From contig CBDDHT010000004.1 in NCBI GenBank assembly GCA_965228615.1, positions 558,001 to 622,000 of the forward strand: a stretch of DNA of 64,000 nucleotides, in the 5' to 3' direction. Source of the stretch: CBDDHT01 sp965228615. GTDB lineage: Bacteria > Pseudomonadota > Alphaproteobacteria > Rhizobiales > Methyloligellaceae. The translations under genes were made by a program, and so were the position numbers. This document shows positions 1 through 9,127 of this stretch, one piece after another (position 1 is the stretch's first letter; the number at the start of each line of letters is the position of its first letter). The notes under the pieces were generated by a model, which saw nothing but the letters and a program-made list of their open reading frames with translations, ran no database searches and was not told the origin of the DNA.

Positions 1-1502
1 TCGACGATCTCCGGAAGCAAACCATCCGGTGAAAGACCGGAAAATCTCAGACCGGCATTTTCCAACCGATCCCGATACCCTGTATTCACCTCGTAGCGAT
101 GGCGATGGCGCTCGAAAATTGTCGTGGCTTCGTAAATCCTGGCGACATGACTGCCTTCTGCCAAGGCGGCTTCATAGGCACCGAGCCTCATCGTGCCGCC
201 CAGATTACCGTTGGCCTGGCGGCGCTCGATTTCATCGCCCTTCATCCACTCGGTCATGAGACCGACGATCGGCTCGGCCGTCTCGCCGAATTCCGTCGAG
301 CCGGCGCCATTGATACCGGCAAGGCTTCTTGCCGCTTCGATCACGGCCATCTGCATTCCGAAACAAATTCCGAAATAGGGAAGATGACGCGTGCGCGCAA
401 ATCCTGCCGCCTGGATCTTACCTTCCGAGCCACGTTCACCGAAGCCTCCCGGCACCAGAATGCCGTGCACGTCACCCAGATAGGGTGTTGGATCTTCCTT
501 CTCGAAGATCTCGGACTCGATCCATTCGAGATTGACCTTCACCTTGTTGGCGATACCTCCATGGACGAGCGCCTCATTGAGCGACTTGTAGGCGTCCTTC
601 AGTCCGGTATACTTTCCGACAATGGCAACGGTAACCTCTCCATCCGGGTTGGCGATCCGCCGTGAAATGCGTTGCCATTCCCCCAATTCTGGCTGCGGCG
701 CATCGTCAATTGCGAAGGCTCGCATGACTTCGTCATCCAGCCCTTCGGCATGATAGGAGCAGGGAACGTCATAGATCGTGCCGACATCGAGGGCCTGAAT
801 GACGGCCTCTTCGCGAACATTGCAGAAGAGCGCAATCTTGCGGCGCTCGTCACTCGGCACCGGCCTGTCGCACCGACAAAGCAGAATATCGGGCTGGATA
901 CCGATCGAACGCAGTTCCTTCACCGAATGCTGTGTCGGTTTCGTCTTGAGTTCGCCGGCACTCTCGATAAAGGGAATGAGCGTCAGGTGGATGAATACCG
1001 ACGCCTGCCGCGGTAACTCGTTGCCCAGTTGGCGAATGGCTTCGAAAAAGGGCAGCGCTTCGATGTCCCCGACCGTGCCGCCGATCTCGCAAAGGACGAA
1101 ATCGACATCGTCAGACTCGGCAAGGACGAATTCCTTGATCGCATCGGTGACATGCGGGATGACCTGGACCGTACCGCCGAGATAGTCGCCGCGTCGCTCC
1201 TTGGTCAGGATGTTCTGGTAGATCCGCCCCGTCGTAACATTGTCTTTCTGACTGCACGGTACATCGGTGAAGCGCTCATAATGCCCCAGATCGAGATCCG
1301 TTTCCGCACCGTCATCGGTGACGAAGACCTCCCCGTGCTGATACGGACTCATCGTGCCTGGATCGACATTGAGGTAGGGATCGAGCTTTCTCAGCCTGAC
1401 CTTATAGCCGCGCGCTTGAAGGAGTGCCCCCAAGGCAGCTGAAGCAAGCCCTTTGCCGAGTGACGAAACCACGCCGCCAGTAATGAAGATGTACCGCGCC
1501 AT
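1..1502 (-). CDS. pyrG: CTP synthase (3' end beyond window)
   Basis: Makes CTP from UTP, ATP and glutamine in the cytoplasm. About 500 of the usual 540-odd residues are visible; the C-terminus lies beyond base 1. The protein opens MARYIFITGGVVSSLGKGLA, the ATP-binding amidoligase start typical of PyrG. The C-terminal half carries the class I glutamine amidotransferase nucleophile motif YFGICFGMQ. The start is the ATG at 1502. secG and tpiA lie upstream on the same strand, an order common in alphaproteobacteria. Identification is secure; only the missing end is unknown. Confidence 0.97.
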   Translation of the reverse strand, partial: MARYIFITGGVVSSLGKGLASAALGALLQARGYKVRLRKLDPYLNVDPGTMSPYQHGEVFVTDDGAETDLDLGHYERFTDVPCSQKDNVTTGRIYQNILTKERRGDYLGGTVQVIPHVTDAIKEFVLAESDDVDFVLCEIGGTVGDIEALPFFEAIRQLGNELPRQASVFIHLTLIPFIESAGELKTKPTQHSVKELRSIGIQPDILLCRCDRPVPSDERRKIALFCNVREEAVIQALDVGTIYDVPCSYHAEGLDDEVMRAFAIDDAPQPELGEWQRISRRIANPDGEVTVAIVGKYTGLKDAYKSLNEALVHGGIANKVKVNLEWIESEIFEKEDPTPYLGDVHGILVPGGFGERGSEGKIQAAGFARTRHLPYFGICFGMQMAVIEAARSLAGINGAGSTEFGETAEPIVGLMTEWMKGDEIERRQANGNLGGTMRLGAYEAALAEGSHVARIYEATTIFERHRHRYEVNTGYRDRLENAGLRFSGLSPDGLLPEIV

Positions 1503-1615
1503 GGGCGTGCAGAATATACCGTCGACGTTGTGATTCGAACCCCAAAGATGATGGGGCATGAAAAAGACTGAGGATGACCGCCGGCACCGACCGAAATCGG
1601 CGACGAAGTCACATT

Positions 1616-1990
1616 CTATTGCGGCTGAGGTACCGCTGGACCTGATGGCGCCGGAGGCCTTACAGGCTGCAAGGGAGTCAGTCCACCACTGGTCGGCGCT
1701 GCCGGCTGGCCGGGTGTCGGTGTGCTGTTGATGATCGAGTCCGGCGTCGCCCGCTGTTGTGCCAGGATCGTCAAGACAATGCTTGTCGTGAAGAACGCCG
1801 CGGCAAGCACGGCCGTGGCGCGGGTCAACAGGTTCGCTGCCCCCCGGCCGGACATGAATCCACCGGCACCGCCGCCGCCGCCTCCACCGCCGCCAATGCC
1901 GAGCGCGCCCCCTTCGGAGCGTTGCAACAGCACCAGACCGACGAGGCCCAGCGCAATCATCAGATGGATAACCAGGATGACAGTATTCAT
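1616..1990 (-). CDS. secG: Preprotein translocase subunit SecG
   Basis: Small membrane subunit of the SecYEG channel. The 124-residue protein starts MNTVILVIHLMIALGLVGLV, giving a first membrane segment (about 3-20). The SecG loop with LLQRSEGGALGIGG follows, then a run of nine glycines and the FMSGRGAANLLTRAT motif. The second membrane segment is about 65-85, followed by a Pro/Gln-rich cytoplasmic tail. A longer in-frame start at 2056 exists but adds 22 polar residues before the membrane segment, so the ATG at 1990 is preferred. It lies between pyrG and a secreted protein gene on the same strand. The glycine run is encoded by near-repeats of GGC/GGT and could be slippage-prone. Confidence 0.95.
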   Translation of the reverse strand: MNTVILVIHLMIALGLVGLVLLQRSEGGALGIGGGGGGGGGAGGFMSGRGAANLLTRATAVLAAAFFTTSIVLTILAQQRATPDSIINSTPTPGQPAAPTSGGLTPLQPVRPPAPSGPAVPQPQ

Positions 1991-2077
1991 CTCAATTCTC
2001 GCAAATGCGTTCGGCGCCGCTTTTAAGCCATCGGCGCGGCTTTGAACAGACCACATTTCGTGGCTTTTTGCGCAGCG

Positions 2078-2944
2078 TCAATTTGCGGGGAAGGCCGAAG
2101 CCGCACTGGGCGGTGGCTCGTCTGCAACGGCACGCCTCTTCTTGACCCTCTGCACCGGGCGTGAACGGCGTTCTTCCCGCCTTGGATTGGCCGCCTGTTT
2201 GCGCACGGCAGGGGGCAAAGGATTGCGAACCGGCAGAGGAACAAGCGGTCCTTTTGCCTCCGGCGCTATTTCGGGCGCCGGATTCGGCAGCTCCTTCTTG
2301 GCCGGATCTTCCAAGGCCGCTACTGTCGAGCCTTCCTCGGTTTTCTTGTCTTCTTCACGCTTTGGCGGTTGCAAGGCGAGCTCAGCAGGCTCCAGAGCGC
2401 TCCGCAAACCCGGCAGCGGCGCCACTGCGGCACTCAGATGCGGCAGTGCGATTACGGCGCGCCGGTTGGCCGGCATAATCGCCCCAAGATTATCCGCAAC
2501 CGACGCCCGCATCGTAATCGGGCCGGGACTGGCCGCAACAACAACTGTCGGCTTTCTCTCGGGATTTCGAAGCGGCAGCGGCAAAGCAGCTGTTTTTCTG
2601 GCGCGATTCTTCCCTTTCGCCACCTTGGGTTTTGGCTTTTTGTCCACAATCTTGCAGCGAAAAACGATCTGTTCCTCGACGATCAAGAATCGTTTCACTG
2701 CTTCAAGCTGATCCGATGTCAGGTTGGCCTGGCCCCACTCAGGGCCCTTTTGCACAGATCTTTCGACGCCCTGGCCGACAAGACCCAGCATTTCAGCATC
2801 GAGCGCAGCGCAAGCCTCTTCACTCAGCGCCTTTGCCGATGCCAGGCCCGGAGAGAGCCCCAAAACGGCGAGTGCGAGCACCGTCCCAGACAGAATTCGT
2901 GGTGAAAACACACCACCGCCGATGCGCAGAACGCGACTATTCAT
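2078..2944 (-). CDS. Exported protein of unknown function, Pro/Lys-rich
   Basis: I do not recognise a named family. The 288-residue product has a basic N-terminus, a hydrophobic stretch (about 17-33) and a likely signal peptidase site after ASA (residue 37). A mature N-terminal region (about 38-100) with two cysteines (CAALDAE and FRCKI) follows and looks like a small folded domain. The rest is low complexity, rich in Pro, Lys, Arg and Ala. It contains two similar short motifs, PLPLRNP and PLPVRNP, and ends with a strongly basic segment. It sits between tpiA and secG on the same strand, where many relatives have no gene. A periplasmic or envelope role is inferred from the signal peptide only. 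Confidence 0.8.
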   Translation of the reverse strand: MNSRVLRIGGGVFSPRILSGTVLALAVLGLSPGLASAKALSEEACAALDAEMLGLVGQGVERSVQKGPEWGQANLTSDQLEAVKRFLIVEEQIVFRCKIVDKKPKPKVAKGKNRARKTAALPLPLRNPERKPTVVVAASPGPITMRASVADNLGAIMPANRRAVIALPHLSAAVAPLPGLRSALEPAELALQPPKREEDKKTEEGSTVAALEDPAKKELPNPAPEIAPEAKGPLVPLPVRNPLPPAVRKQAANPRREERRSRPVQRVKKRRAVADEPPPSAASAFPAN

Positions 2945-3053
2945 ATAACAAAGACCCCTGCGTGCCGGCGCTCGCGCCGGCTCCGTAGGCCAAAATTAGC
3001 GTCATGTGCCACTTATGGCTAGCAACAATGCAAAAACTGCAACCCAAGCGCGA

Positions 3054-3818
3054 CTATACGTCTTTGTAAGCTGTTAAAATCCCATAGAAATCATCGGCTT
3101 TCAGGCTTGCGCCGCCAACAAGTGCCCCATTCACGTTTTCGACAGCCATGAGCTCTCTGGCATTCGCAGGCTTGACGGAACCACCGTAGAGAAGTTTCAC
3201 GTTGGGCCCCTCTTCAGCTCCCATCCGTTCCGTTACAACCTCGCGGATCGCCCTGTGAACATCTTCAACGTCGCCGGGCGTTGGCGTCAATCCTGTCCCA
3301 ATCGCCCATACAGGCTCATATGCGATGATTGTATTCGCAGCATCGGCGCTCTCCGGAATGGAGCCCGATAGCTGGCTGGAAACAATATTGAGCGTTTGGC
3401 CTTGTTCGCGTTCGGCGGCAGTTTCTCCGACGCAAATAATTGCGATGAGGCCCGCCCGATAGGCAGCTTCCGCTTTTTCACGCACCGCCGCGTCGGTCTC
3501 GCCATGGTCGGTCCGCCGCTCGGAGTGTCCGACGATAACAGCCGTTGCGCCGGCGTCGGCTAACATCTCAGCCGAGATATCGCCGGTGTGGGCTCCGGAT
3601 TCGGCCGCATGACAGTCCTGCCCGCCGGTCTGTATTGCACTGCCGGCAACTTCGGCAGTGAGTGCCGCGAGCAAGGTTGCCGAAGGACAAATCATCGCAT
3701 TTGCCGAAATCGATCCGCCATCTGCTAAAAGTGCCTTTAGACGAGAAACCTCCCCTAGAGCGCCTCTCAGGCCGTTCATTTTCCAGTTACCAGCGACCAA
3801 AGGCCGTATATTTCCCAT
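3054..3818 (-). CDS. tpiA: Triose-phosphate isomerase
   Basis: Interconverts dihydroxyacetone phosphate and glyceraldehyde 3-phosphate in glycolysis and gluconeogenesis. The 254-residue TIM barrel is full length. Catalytic residues are visible: Lys13 in AGNWKMN, His98 in IVGHSERR, and Glu168 in AYEPVWAIGTG. The phosphate-binding LLYGGSVKP and ALVGGASL loops are near the C-terminus. The gene is divergent from the ppiD-like gene, with 117 bases between their starts, so both promoters should lie there. Confidence 0.98.
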   Translation of the reverse strand: MGNIRPLVAGNWKMNGLRGALGEVSRLKALLADGGSISANAMICPSATLLAALTAEVAGSAIQTGGQDCHAAESGAHTGDISAEMLADAGATAVIVGHSERRTDHGETDAAVREKAEAAYRAGLIAIICVGETAAEREQGQTLNIVSSQLSGSIPESADAANTIIAYEPVWAIGTGLTPTPGDVEDVHRAIREVVTERMGAEEGPNVKLLYGGSVKPANARELMAVENVNGALVGGASLKADDFYGILTAYKDV

Positions 3819-3935
3819 TAATCCCTCCGCAACTCTTCTTCAGTGGCCCCTTGTCGGGTTACCGCGAGCTTCATATCATGCCGCAAATCGCCGGGCCCGA
3901 ACCCGGCTCTCGATCAAGTTCCAAGGCAATACGAC

Positions 3936-5849
3936 ATGTTGAACAGTTTGCGCAAAGGCACCGGCACCTGGATTGCCAAAATTTTCATTGCACTTTTGGT
4001 CCTGAGTTTTGCCGTCTGGGGCATCGCGGACATTTTTGGCGGTTATGGTTCCAGGGTTCTCGCCAAGGTCGGAGACCGTGAAATCTCCGGCCAGGACTAT
4101 CAGGCCACTCTGCGCCGCCAGCTAACGGCACTCGGTTCTCGTTTCGGCCGCACGCTGACCATGGAAGAAGCGCGGGCACTCGGTATCGACCGGCAGATCC
4201 TCCAGCAGATGATCGGTGAGGCAGCGCTTGAGGAAACCGCGACGAGCTACAATCTGGGGATTACCGACGAAGCAATTGTCGCAGCCATCAAGGATCAGGC
4301 GCTTTTCAAGGATGGCGCCGGACACTTCAACGAGCAGATCTTCCGCTCGATTCTGCTCAGCAACAATCTCTCCGAGCAGGGTTATGTCGCCCGTCAGCGC
4401 CAAGCCAGCGTCAGACGGCAGCTTACAGGTACGGTGACGGATACCGTCCCCCTGCCCAAGACACTGATCGCGGCCACGGATCTCTATCGCAATCAGAAGC
4501 GCACACTGCAGTATTTTTCGTTCCCAGCATCGAGTCTGGAGACGATCGAGAAACCGACCGAGGAAATGCTCCGCACCTACTTTGATGCGAACAAGCGAAG
4601 CTTTATGGCACCCGAATACCGGCAGGTCGGCATCTTGCCTGTGACGCCATCCTCGATTGGGGACAAGATCGAGATTTCCGAAGGTGACATCAAAGAATAC
4701 TACACGAGCCAACCGGATAATTTTCGAACGCCCGAGCGCCGGCGGGTATTTCAGATCAGCTATTCCGACAAATCCGCTGCCGAGGCAGCGCTCCAAAAGA
4801 TCAAAGGCGGTCAGGATTTCATGGAGGCCGCAAAGGAGCGTGGCTTTGAAGAAAGCGACGTGAATCTTGGTCTGATCAACAAGGCCGATCTTTCAGACGA
4901 GAAGATCGCAGAAGCAGCCTTCGCACTCGCCAAGGACGAAGTGAGCAGTCCTGTCGAGGGCAAGCTCGCGACGGTTCTTCTCAGGGTTACCGAGATCGAA
5001 CCGGAAGTCGTCAGATCGCTGGAGCAGGTTAAGGACGAGATCCGCACGGTCATCCTGGGGGATCGCGCAGCCGCGGAGATTCTCGACTATAGCGACAAGA
5101 TCGAGGAAGAACGCTCAGCCGGTACACCGCTTCCGGAGATCGCGGAAAAACTCAATCTGAAATACACGACCATCGATGCCGTCGACAGCAGCGGCAACGA
5201 CGACAAAGGCGTTGCGGTCACGCCCCTGCCCGGCGGACCTGTGCTCCTGCGCGAAGTTTTTGGCGCAGAAGTCAATGCCGAGACCGATCCGATCGAGACT
5301 CAGGATCGCGGCCTGATCTGGATGATGGTCCTCGACATTACGCCGGTGCGCCAAAAAACATTCGAAGAAGTAAAGGAAGACGTTGCGAAGGCCTGGCGGG
5401 AAGCCGAGGTGCGCACGAGATTGTCTAAACGTGCCCAAGAACTCATCGAAAAGGCAAAAGGCGGAATTGGGCTGAAAGAGATCGCGGCAGGATTTGATCT
5501 AGAAGTCAAAAAGTCGGAACCGCTGACCCGCAGTCAGAGTGCAGACGGCATCCCCAATACCGTTGTCGCTCAGGCGTTTGCATTATCCGAAGGCAGTTTT
5601 GGCTCAGCTCCCTCCGAGGAGGGCGACAGCCGTGTCATATTCAAGCTGGCCAAGATTACGGCACCGGAACCGCTCGACGCAGAAAAAGAGAAGACGCTGC
5701 AGGAGTCCCTCTTAACGTCACTGGAGACAGATTTCACAAGCCAGTATGTTACAGGTCTGCGAACGGACTTGGGGGTCGAGATCAATCAGATCCTGTTCGA
5801 CGAGTTGACCGGACGGCGTTTCGTCGATCCGACTCGCGGATCTTTCTAG
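3936..5849 (+). CDS. ppiD: Membrane-anchored parvulin-type peptidyl-prolyl isomerase (PpiD-like)
   Basis: Periplasmic folding chaperone/isomerase anchored in the inner membrane. The 637-residue protein starts MLNSLRKGTGTWIAKIFIAL, with a single membrane segment at about 12-33. Next come a SurA/PpiD N-terminal chaperone region (about 40-240), a parvulin-like domain (about 265-380) and a long C-terminal region of degenerate repeats. The reading frame is open from 3843, but the ATG at 3936 has AAGG upstream and gives the standard short cytoplasmic N-terminus. In related bacteria the gene is followed by trpE; here an amidase gene intervenes. A hairpin and a palindromic repeat follow the stop codon directly. 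Confidence 0.9.
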   Translation: MLNSLRKGTGTWIAKIFIALLVLSFAVWGIADIFGGYGSRVLAKVGDREISGQDYQATLRRQLTALGSRFGRTLTMEEARALGIDRQILQQMIGEAALEETATSYNLGITDEAIVAAIKDQALFKDGAGHFNEQIFRSILLSNNLSEQGYVARQRQASVRRQLTGTVTDTVPLPKTLIAATDLYRNQKRTLQYFSFPASSLETIEKPTEEMLRTYFDANKRSFMAPEYRQVGILPVTPSSIGDKIEISEGDIKEYYTSQPDNFRTPERRRVFQISYSDKSAAEAALQKIKGGQDFMEAAKERGFEESDVNLGLINKADLSDEKIAEAAFALAKDEVSSPVEGKLATVLLRVTEIEPEVVRSLEQVKDEIRTVILGDRAAAEILDYSDKIEEERSAGTPLPEIAEKLNLKYTTIDAVDSSGNDDKGVAVTPLPGGPVLLREVFGAEVNAETDPIETQDRGLIWMMVLDITPVRQKTFEEVKEDVAKAWREAEVRTRLSKRAQELIEKAKGGIGLKEIAAGFDLEVKKSEPLTRSQSADGIPNTVVAQAFALSEGSFGSAPSEEGDSRVIFKLAKITAPEPLDAEKEKTLQESLLTSLETDFTSQYVTGLRTDLGVEINQILFDELTGRRFVDPTRGSF

Positions 5850-5892
5850 GAGTCTGTTTTGAAAGTCGCCCAATGACGACTTTCCCAGACTC
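5850..5892 (+). terminator. Nested hairpin just after the ppiD stop codon
   Basis: Two nested perfect inverted repeats begin one base after the TAG stop: GAGTCTG (5850-5856) pairs with CAGACTC (5886-5892), and GAAAGTCG (5861-5868) pairs with CGACTTTC (5877-5884) around an 8-base loop. There is no T-tract, so it is not a textbook intrinsic terminator, but it may end or stabilise the ppiD transcript. It overlaps the left flank of the palindromic repeat that follows. Confidence 0.5.
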
Positions 5893-5976
5893 AGCCTGCC
5901 CCCTCCCCCGGCCCAACCACCCCGAAGGTACCCTTATTGGGTGGTTGGGCCGGGGGAGAAGGCAGGCTTAAGGACT
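5850..5976 (+). repeat. Dispersed palindromic repeat, copy 1
   Basis: The core is a long inverted repeat. The 18-base arm CCCCCGGCCCAACCACCC (5905-5922) pairs perfectly with 5939-5956 around a 16-base loop that contains GGTACC. Outer arms extend pairing to 5894-5967 with two mismatches. Flanking tags GAGTCTGTTTTG (5850-5861) and GGCTTAAGGACT (5965-5976) recur, reversed, around the second copy at 22440-22538. Copy 1 has about 30 extra bases between its left tag and the core, and these form the small hairpin. No transposase is nearby. Confidence 0.85.
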
Positions 5977-6131
5977 TTCGAGTCAGACCGTAAAGCGTCT
6001 CTGGTCTACGGAGAGGCACAACGAAGTTCGAATCTCCTTTTCAGAGTTTTGTTGTGAGGTGTTGATCGCGACAGTTGAATGTCGGACAACCAGCCGGACG
6101 GCATCGGAAACGTCAGGTTGGAGAATGTAGG

Positions 6132-7541
6132 ATGGACGCCAAAGCGTCGACGACATACGACCCGCACACTTTCAGGGCACGCACATTCCACGATGTAACG
6201 CCCGCCTTTCTGGACGGGACCGACACACCGCGCGCCTATCTGGAGCGATGCCTCGAGACAATTGCCGAGCGCGAGCCAACCGTCCAGGCCTTGCCCGCTG
6301 TGAATGCCGAAGGCGCGCGGACGGCCGCGGATGCGAGCACCGCTCGCTGGAAGGACGGCCGCCCGCTATCGACGATCGATGGCATGCCGATTGGCATCAA
6401 GGACCTGCTTGAAACCAAGGATATGCCGACGCAGATGGGCTGCGACGCCTATGCCGGTCATTTCCCCAAGCGGGATAATGCCGCCGTATGGGCGCTCCGC
6501 GAAGCCGGCGCTGTGATCCTGGCGAAGACAGTGACAGCGGAGCTGGGCGGAACGCATCCGGGACCGACAACGAATCCATTCGATGCGACACGCACGCCCG
6601 GAGGCTCATCGTCGGGCTCGGCCGCAGCCGTTGCCGCACTGATGATGCCGGCAGCCATCGGGACACAGGTCGGTGGCTCGATCATTCGCCCCGCGGCCTA
6701 TTGCGGCAATGTGGCATTGAAGCCGAGCCAAGGCGGAATCAACCGCGGCGAGCGACAGGCGACAAGCATGAGCACCCATGGTGTCCATGCAGGCTGCATC
6801 GAAGACATGTGGCTTACGGCAATCGAGATTGCCAGTCGTGCGGGCGGCGATCGCGACTATGCCGGTCTGGTCGGGCCATCGACGACTCCAGGTGCGACGA
6901 GACCAAATCGTCTTCTCGTGCTGGAAGGCGACGGTTGGAAGATCCTGGACGATGCCAGCAAATCGGCATTCGAAACGCTCCTCGTCGACTTGTCAGAGGC
7001 TGGCGTCGAAATTCTCCGGCACGACGACAATCCATCTTTTGCTTCCCTGGAGACATCCATTGAAGGCGCCGGTGACACCTGCAACGCAATTACCAGTTGG
7101 GAGAACCGCTGGGCTCAACGCAACCTTGTGAACGAATATCCCGATGGCGTGAGTGCGCGTGCCAAGGCGACGCTGGAAAAAGCCGAGGCAATGACTCCGG
7201 ACGACTATCGCGCCGCCTTGCTGGCCCGCGAAAGAGCGCAAACCTGTCACACCAGAGTTTCACCCTTCGTGGACGCCATAATCAGCCTCTCCTGTCCCGG
7301 CCCTGCCCCGCTCCTCACCGAGGATATCCCCGGCGAACCGCTCGCTGCCCGCCCCACCGGAGATGCGATCTTCAATTATCCAAGCTCGATGTTGTTTGCA
7401 CCGGCTGTCAGCATGCCGTTAATGACTGTCGCTGGTATGCCGGTCGGTGCTCAGGTCATCGGCCAGCACGGCGACGATGCGCGGATGACGGCAATCGCAC
7501 GCTGGATCTTGGAGACGGTCGATCCGATTGTCGTTGGCTGA
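6132..7541 (+). CDS. Amidase-signature family hydrolase
   Basis: Hydrolyses an amide bond; the substrate cannot be read from the sequence. The 469-residue protein carries the Ser-cisSer-Lys catalytic system: Lys in PIGIKDLLETKD, the serine-rich loop TPGGSSSGSAAAVAA, and the nucleophile loop GTQVGGSIIRPA. The ATG at 6132 is chosen because GGAG lies about 10 bases upstream; an earlier in-frame start at 6075 adds a basic, atypical leader. The stop is 29 bases before trpE, so the two may be co-transcribed. Related genomes usually have ppiD next to trpE, so this gene looks inserted. GatA is unlikely because no gatB or gatC is present. Confidence 0.88.
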   Translation: MDAKASTTYDPHTFRARTFHDVTPAFLDGTDTPRAYLERCLETIAEREPTVQALPAVNAEGARTAADASTARWKDGRPLSTIDGMPIGIKDLLETKDMPTQMGCDAYAGHFPKRDNAAVWALREAGAVILAKTVTAELGGTHPGPTTNPFDATRTPGGSSSGSAAAVAALMMPAAIGTQVGGSIIRPAAYCGNVALKPSQGGINRGERQATSMSTHGVHAGCIEDMWLTAIEIASRAGGDRDYAGLVGPSTTPGATRPNRLLVLEGDGWKILDDASKSAFETLLVDLSEAGVEILRHDDNPSFASLETSIEGAGDTCNAITSWENRWAQRNLVNEYPDGVSARAKATLEKAEAMTPDDYRAALLARERAQTCHTRVSPFVDAIISLSCPGPAPLLTEDIPGEPLAARPTGDAIFNYPSSMLFAPAVSMPLMTVAGMPVGAQVIGQHGDDARMTAIARWILETVDPIVVG

Positions 7542-7570
7542 ATTATGAGAAGACTCGGGACAGAAGTGAC

Positions 7571-9118
7571 ATGACAGCGATGGGACATAATCCGGGCGAG
7601 ACCCATGTCGAGCCCCCGCGCTCCGTCTTTATCCAAGTCTATGACGAAGGTGTTCCTCAGGTTGTCTGGACGCGTCTGGTGGCCGATCTTGAAACACCGG
7701 TCTCGGCAATGCTGAAACTGGCGAATGAGCGCGCCAATAGCTTTCTGCTCGAATCCGTCGAAGGTGGAGCCGTCCGCGGGCGCTATTCGATTATCGGTCT
7801 CGATCCGGACATCATCTGGCGCACCAGCGGTGCCAAGGCCGAGATCAATCGCGCACCCGAGGCCGGCGACATCTACGCGCCTTGCGAGGAAGATGCCCTG
7901 ACATCATTGAGATCGCTTCTGGCGGAGTCCCGGATCGACCTTCCGGAAGAACTCCCCCCCATGGCCGCCGGTGTCTTTGGTTACATGGGTTACGATACGG
8001 TCCGCCTGATCGAGCATTTGCCAGACGTCAATCCGGACCCGATCGGGCTGTCCGACGCGATACTGATCCGCCCAACGGTCATGGCGATTTTCGATGCCGT
8101 AAAGGACGAATTGACGCTGGTGACGCCGGTGCGTCATGCCGACGGCGTCTCGGCAGACGATGCCTATTTGGCGGCAAGTCAGCGGCTATGGGAGGCAACC
8201 GACCGGCTCAACGCCCCGCTGCCTCATCTGCCGACGCTCGACCAGGGTGCCCATGCCCCGCCCGACCCGGTTTCAAATACATCGCCCGAAGACTATCTGG
8301 CGATGGTCGCCAAAGCCAAAGACTATATCGCGGCCGGCGATGTCTTTCAGGTGGTCCTGAGCCAGCGTTTTACGGCGCCCTTCACCCTACCCTCTTTCGC
8401 TCTCTATCGAGCCCTACGCCGGGTGAACCCGTCACCGTTTCTCTACTATCTGAATTTCGAGGGTTTCGCGATTGTCGGCTCGAGCCCGGAAATTCTGGTT
8501 CGCGTGCGCGATGGCGAAGTCACGATCCGCCCGATCGCCGGTACCCGCCCGAGAGGTGCGACAGCGGAAGAGGATGCGGCATATGCAACTGAACTTCTTG
8601 CAGACGCGAAGGAACGCGCCGAGCATCTCATGCTACTGGACCTCGGCCGAAACGATGTTGGCCGCGTTGCCGAAATCGGTTCGATCCGCGTAACGGACAG
8701 CTTCTTTTTGGAATATTACAGCCACGTGATGCACATCGTCTCGAATGTGGTTGGAAAGCTCGACAAGAAGCATGATGCAATTGACTCCCTGACCGCGGCA
8801 TTCCCAGCTGGCACGCTTTCCGGTGCGCCAAAGGTACGGGCGATGGAGATCATCGACGAACTCGAGAAAGACAAGCGCGGCGCCTATGCCGGCTGCGTCG
8901 GTTACTTCTCGGCCAATGGCGATATGGACACCTGCATCGTTCTCAGAACCTCGCTGGTGAAAGACGGTGAAATGCATGTGCAGGCCGGTGCCGGCATCGT
9001 CGCGGATTCCGTTCCCGAGAGCGAACAAGCCGAATGCATCAACAAGGCAAAAGCCCTTTTCAAAGCGGCCGAAGAAGCCGTCCGTTTCGCGACCCGCTCC
9101 AACGCCCCTCCAAGTTAG
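7571..9118 (+). CDS. trpE: Anthranilate synthase component I
   Basis: Converts chorismate to anthranilate, using ammonia from TrpG, as the first step of tryptophan synthesis. The 515-residue protein has the N-terminal domain with the feedback-site motif SFLLESVEGG (about residues 55-64). The chorismate-binding domain includes GSSPEILVRV, PIAGTRPRG, LLDLGRNDVGR and AGTLSGAPKVRAMEII. The frame is open from 7097, but homology begins only near the ATG at 7571, 29 bases after the amidase stop. Its partner trpG lies 19.6 kb away at 28714, with unrelated genes between, which is unusual for this lineage. Confidence 0.97.
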   Translation: MTAMGHNPGETHVEPPRSVFIQVYDEGVPQVVWTRLVADLETPVSAMLKLANERANSFLLESVEGGAVRGRYSIIGLDPDIIWRTSGAKAEINRAPEAGDIYAPCEEDALTSLRSLLAESRIDLPEELPPMAAGVFGYMGYDTVRLIEHLPDVNPDPIGLSDAILIRPTVMAIFDAVKDELTLVTPVRHADGVSADDAYLAASQRLWEATDRLNAPLPHLPTLDQGAHAPPDPVSNTSPEDYLAMVAKAKDYIAAGDVFQVVLSQRFTAPFTLPSFALYRALRRVNPSPFLYYLNFEGFAIVGSSPEILVRVRDGEVTIRPIAGTRPRGATAEEDAAYATELLADAKERAEHLMLLDLGRNDVGRVAEIGSIRVTDSFFLEYYSHVMHIVSNVVGKLDKKHDAIDSLTAAFPAGTLSGAPKVRAMEIIDELEKDKRGAYAGCVGYFSANGDMDTCIVLRTSLVKDGEMHVQAGAGIVADSVPESEQAECINKAKALFKAAEEAVRFATRSNAPPS

Positions 9119-9127
9119 GCGGCATCG

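Noticed and set aside
1523..1545. GGTTCGAATCAC on the minus strand resembling a tRNA T-arm
   Set aside because: The five bases on each side do not pair and no cloverleaf fits; it is the space between pyrG and secG.
1860..1900. GCC/GCG microsatellite
   Set aside because: It encodes the glycine run of SecG, which is common in this family, and is not a separate element.
6024..6036. GTTCGAATC resembling a tRNA T-loop
   Set aside because: Flanking bases do not form a T-stem and no acceptor, D or anticodon arms can be placed around it.
7097..7570. Upstream extension of the trpE frame
   Set aside because: It lies within the amidase gene in another frame, has no TrpE similarity, and a normal start exists at 7571.
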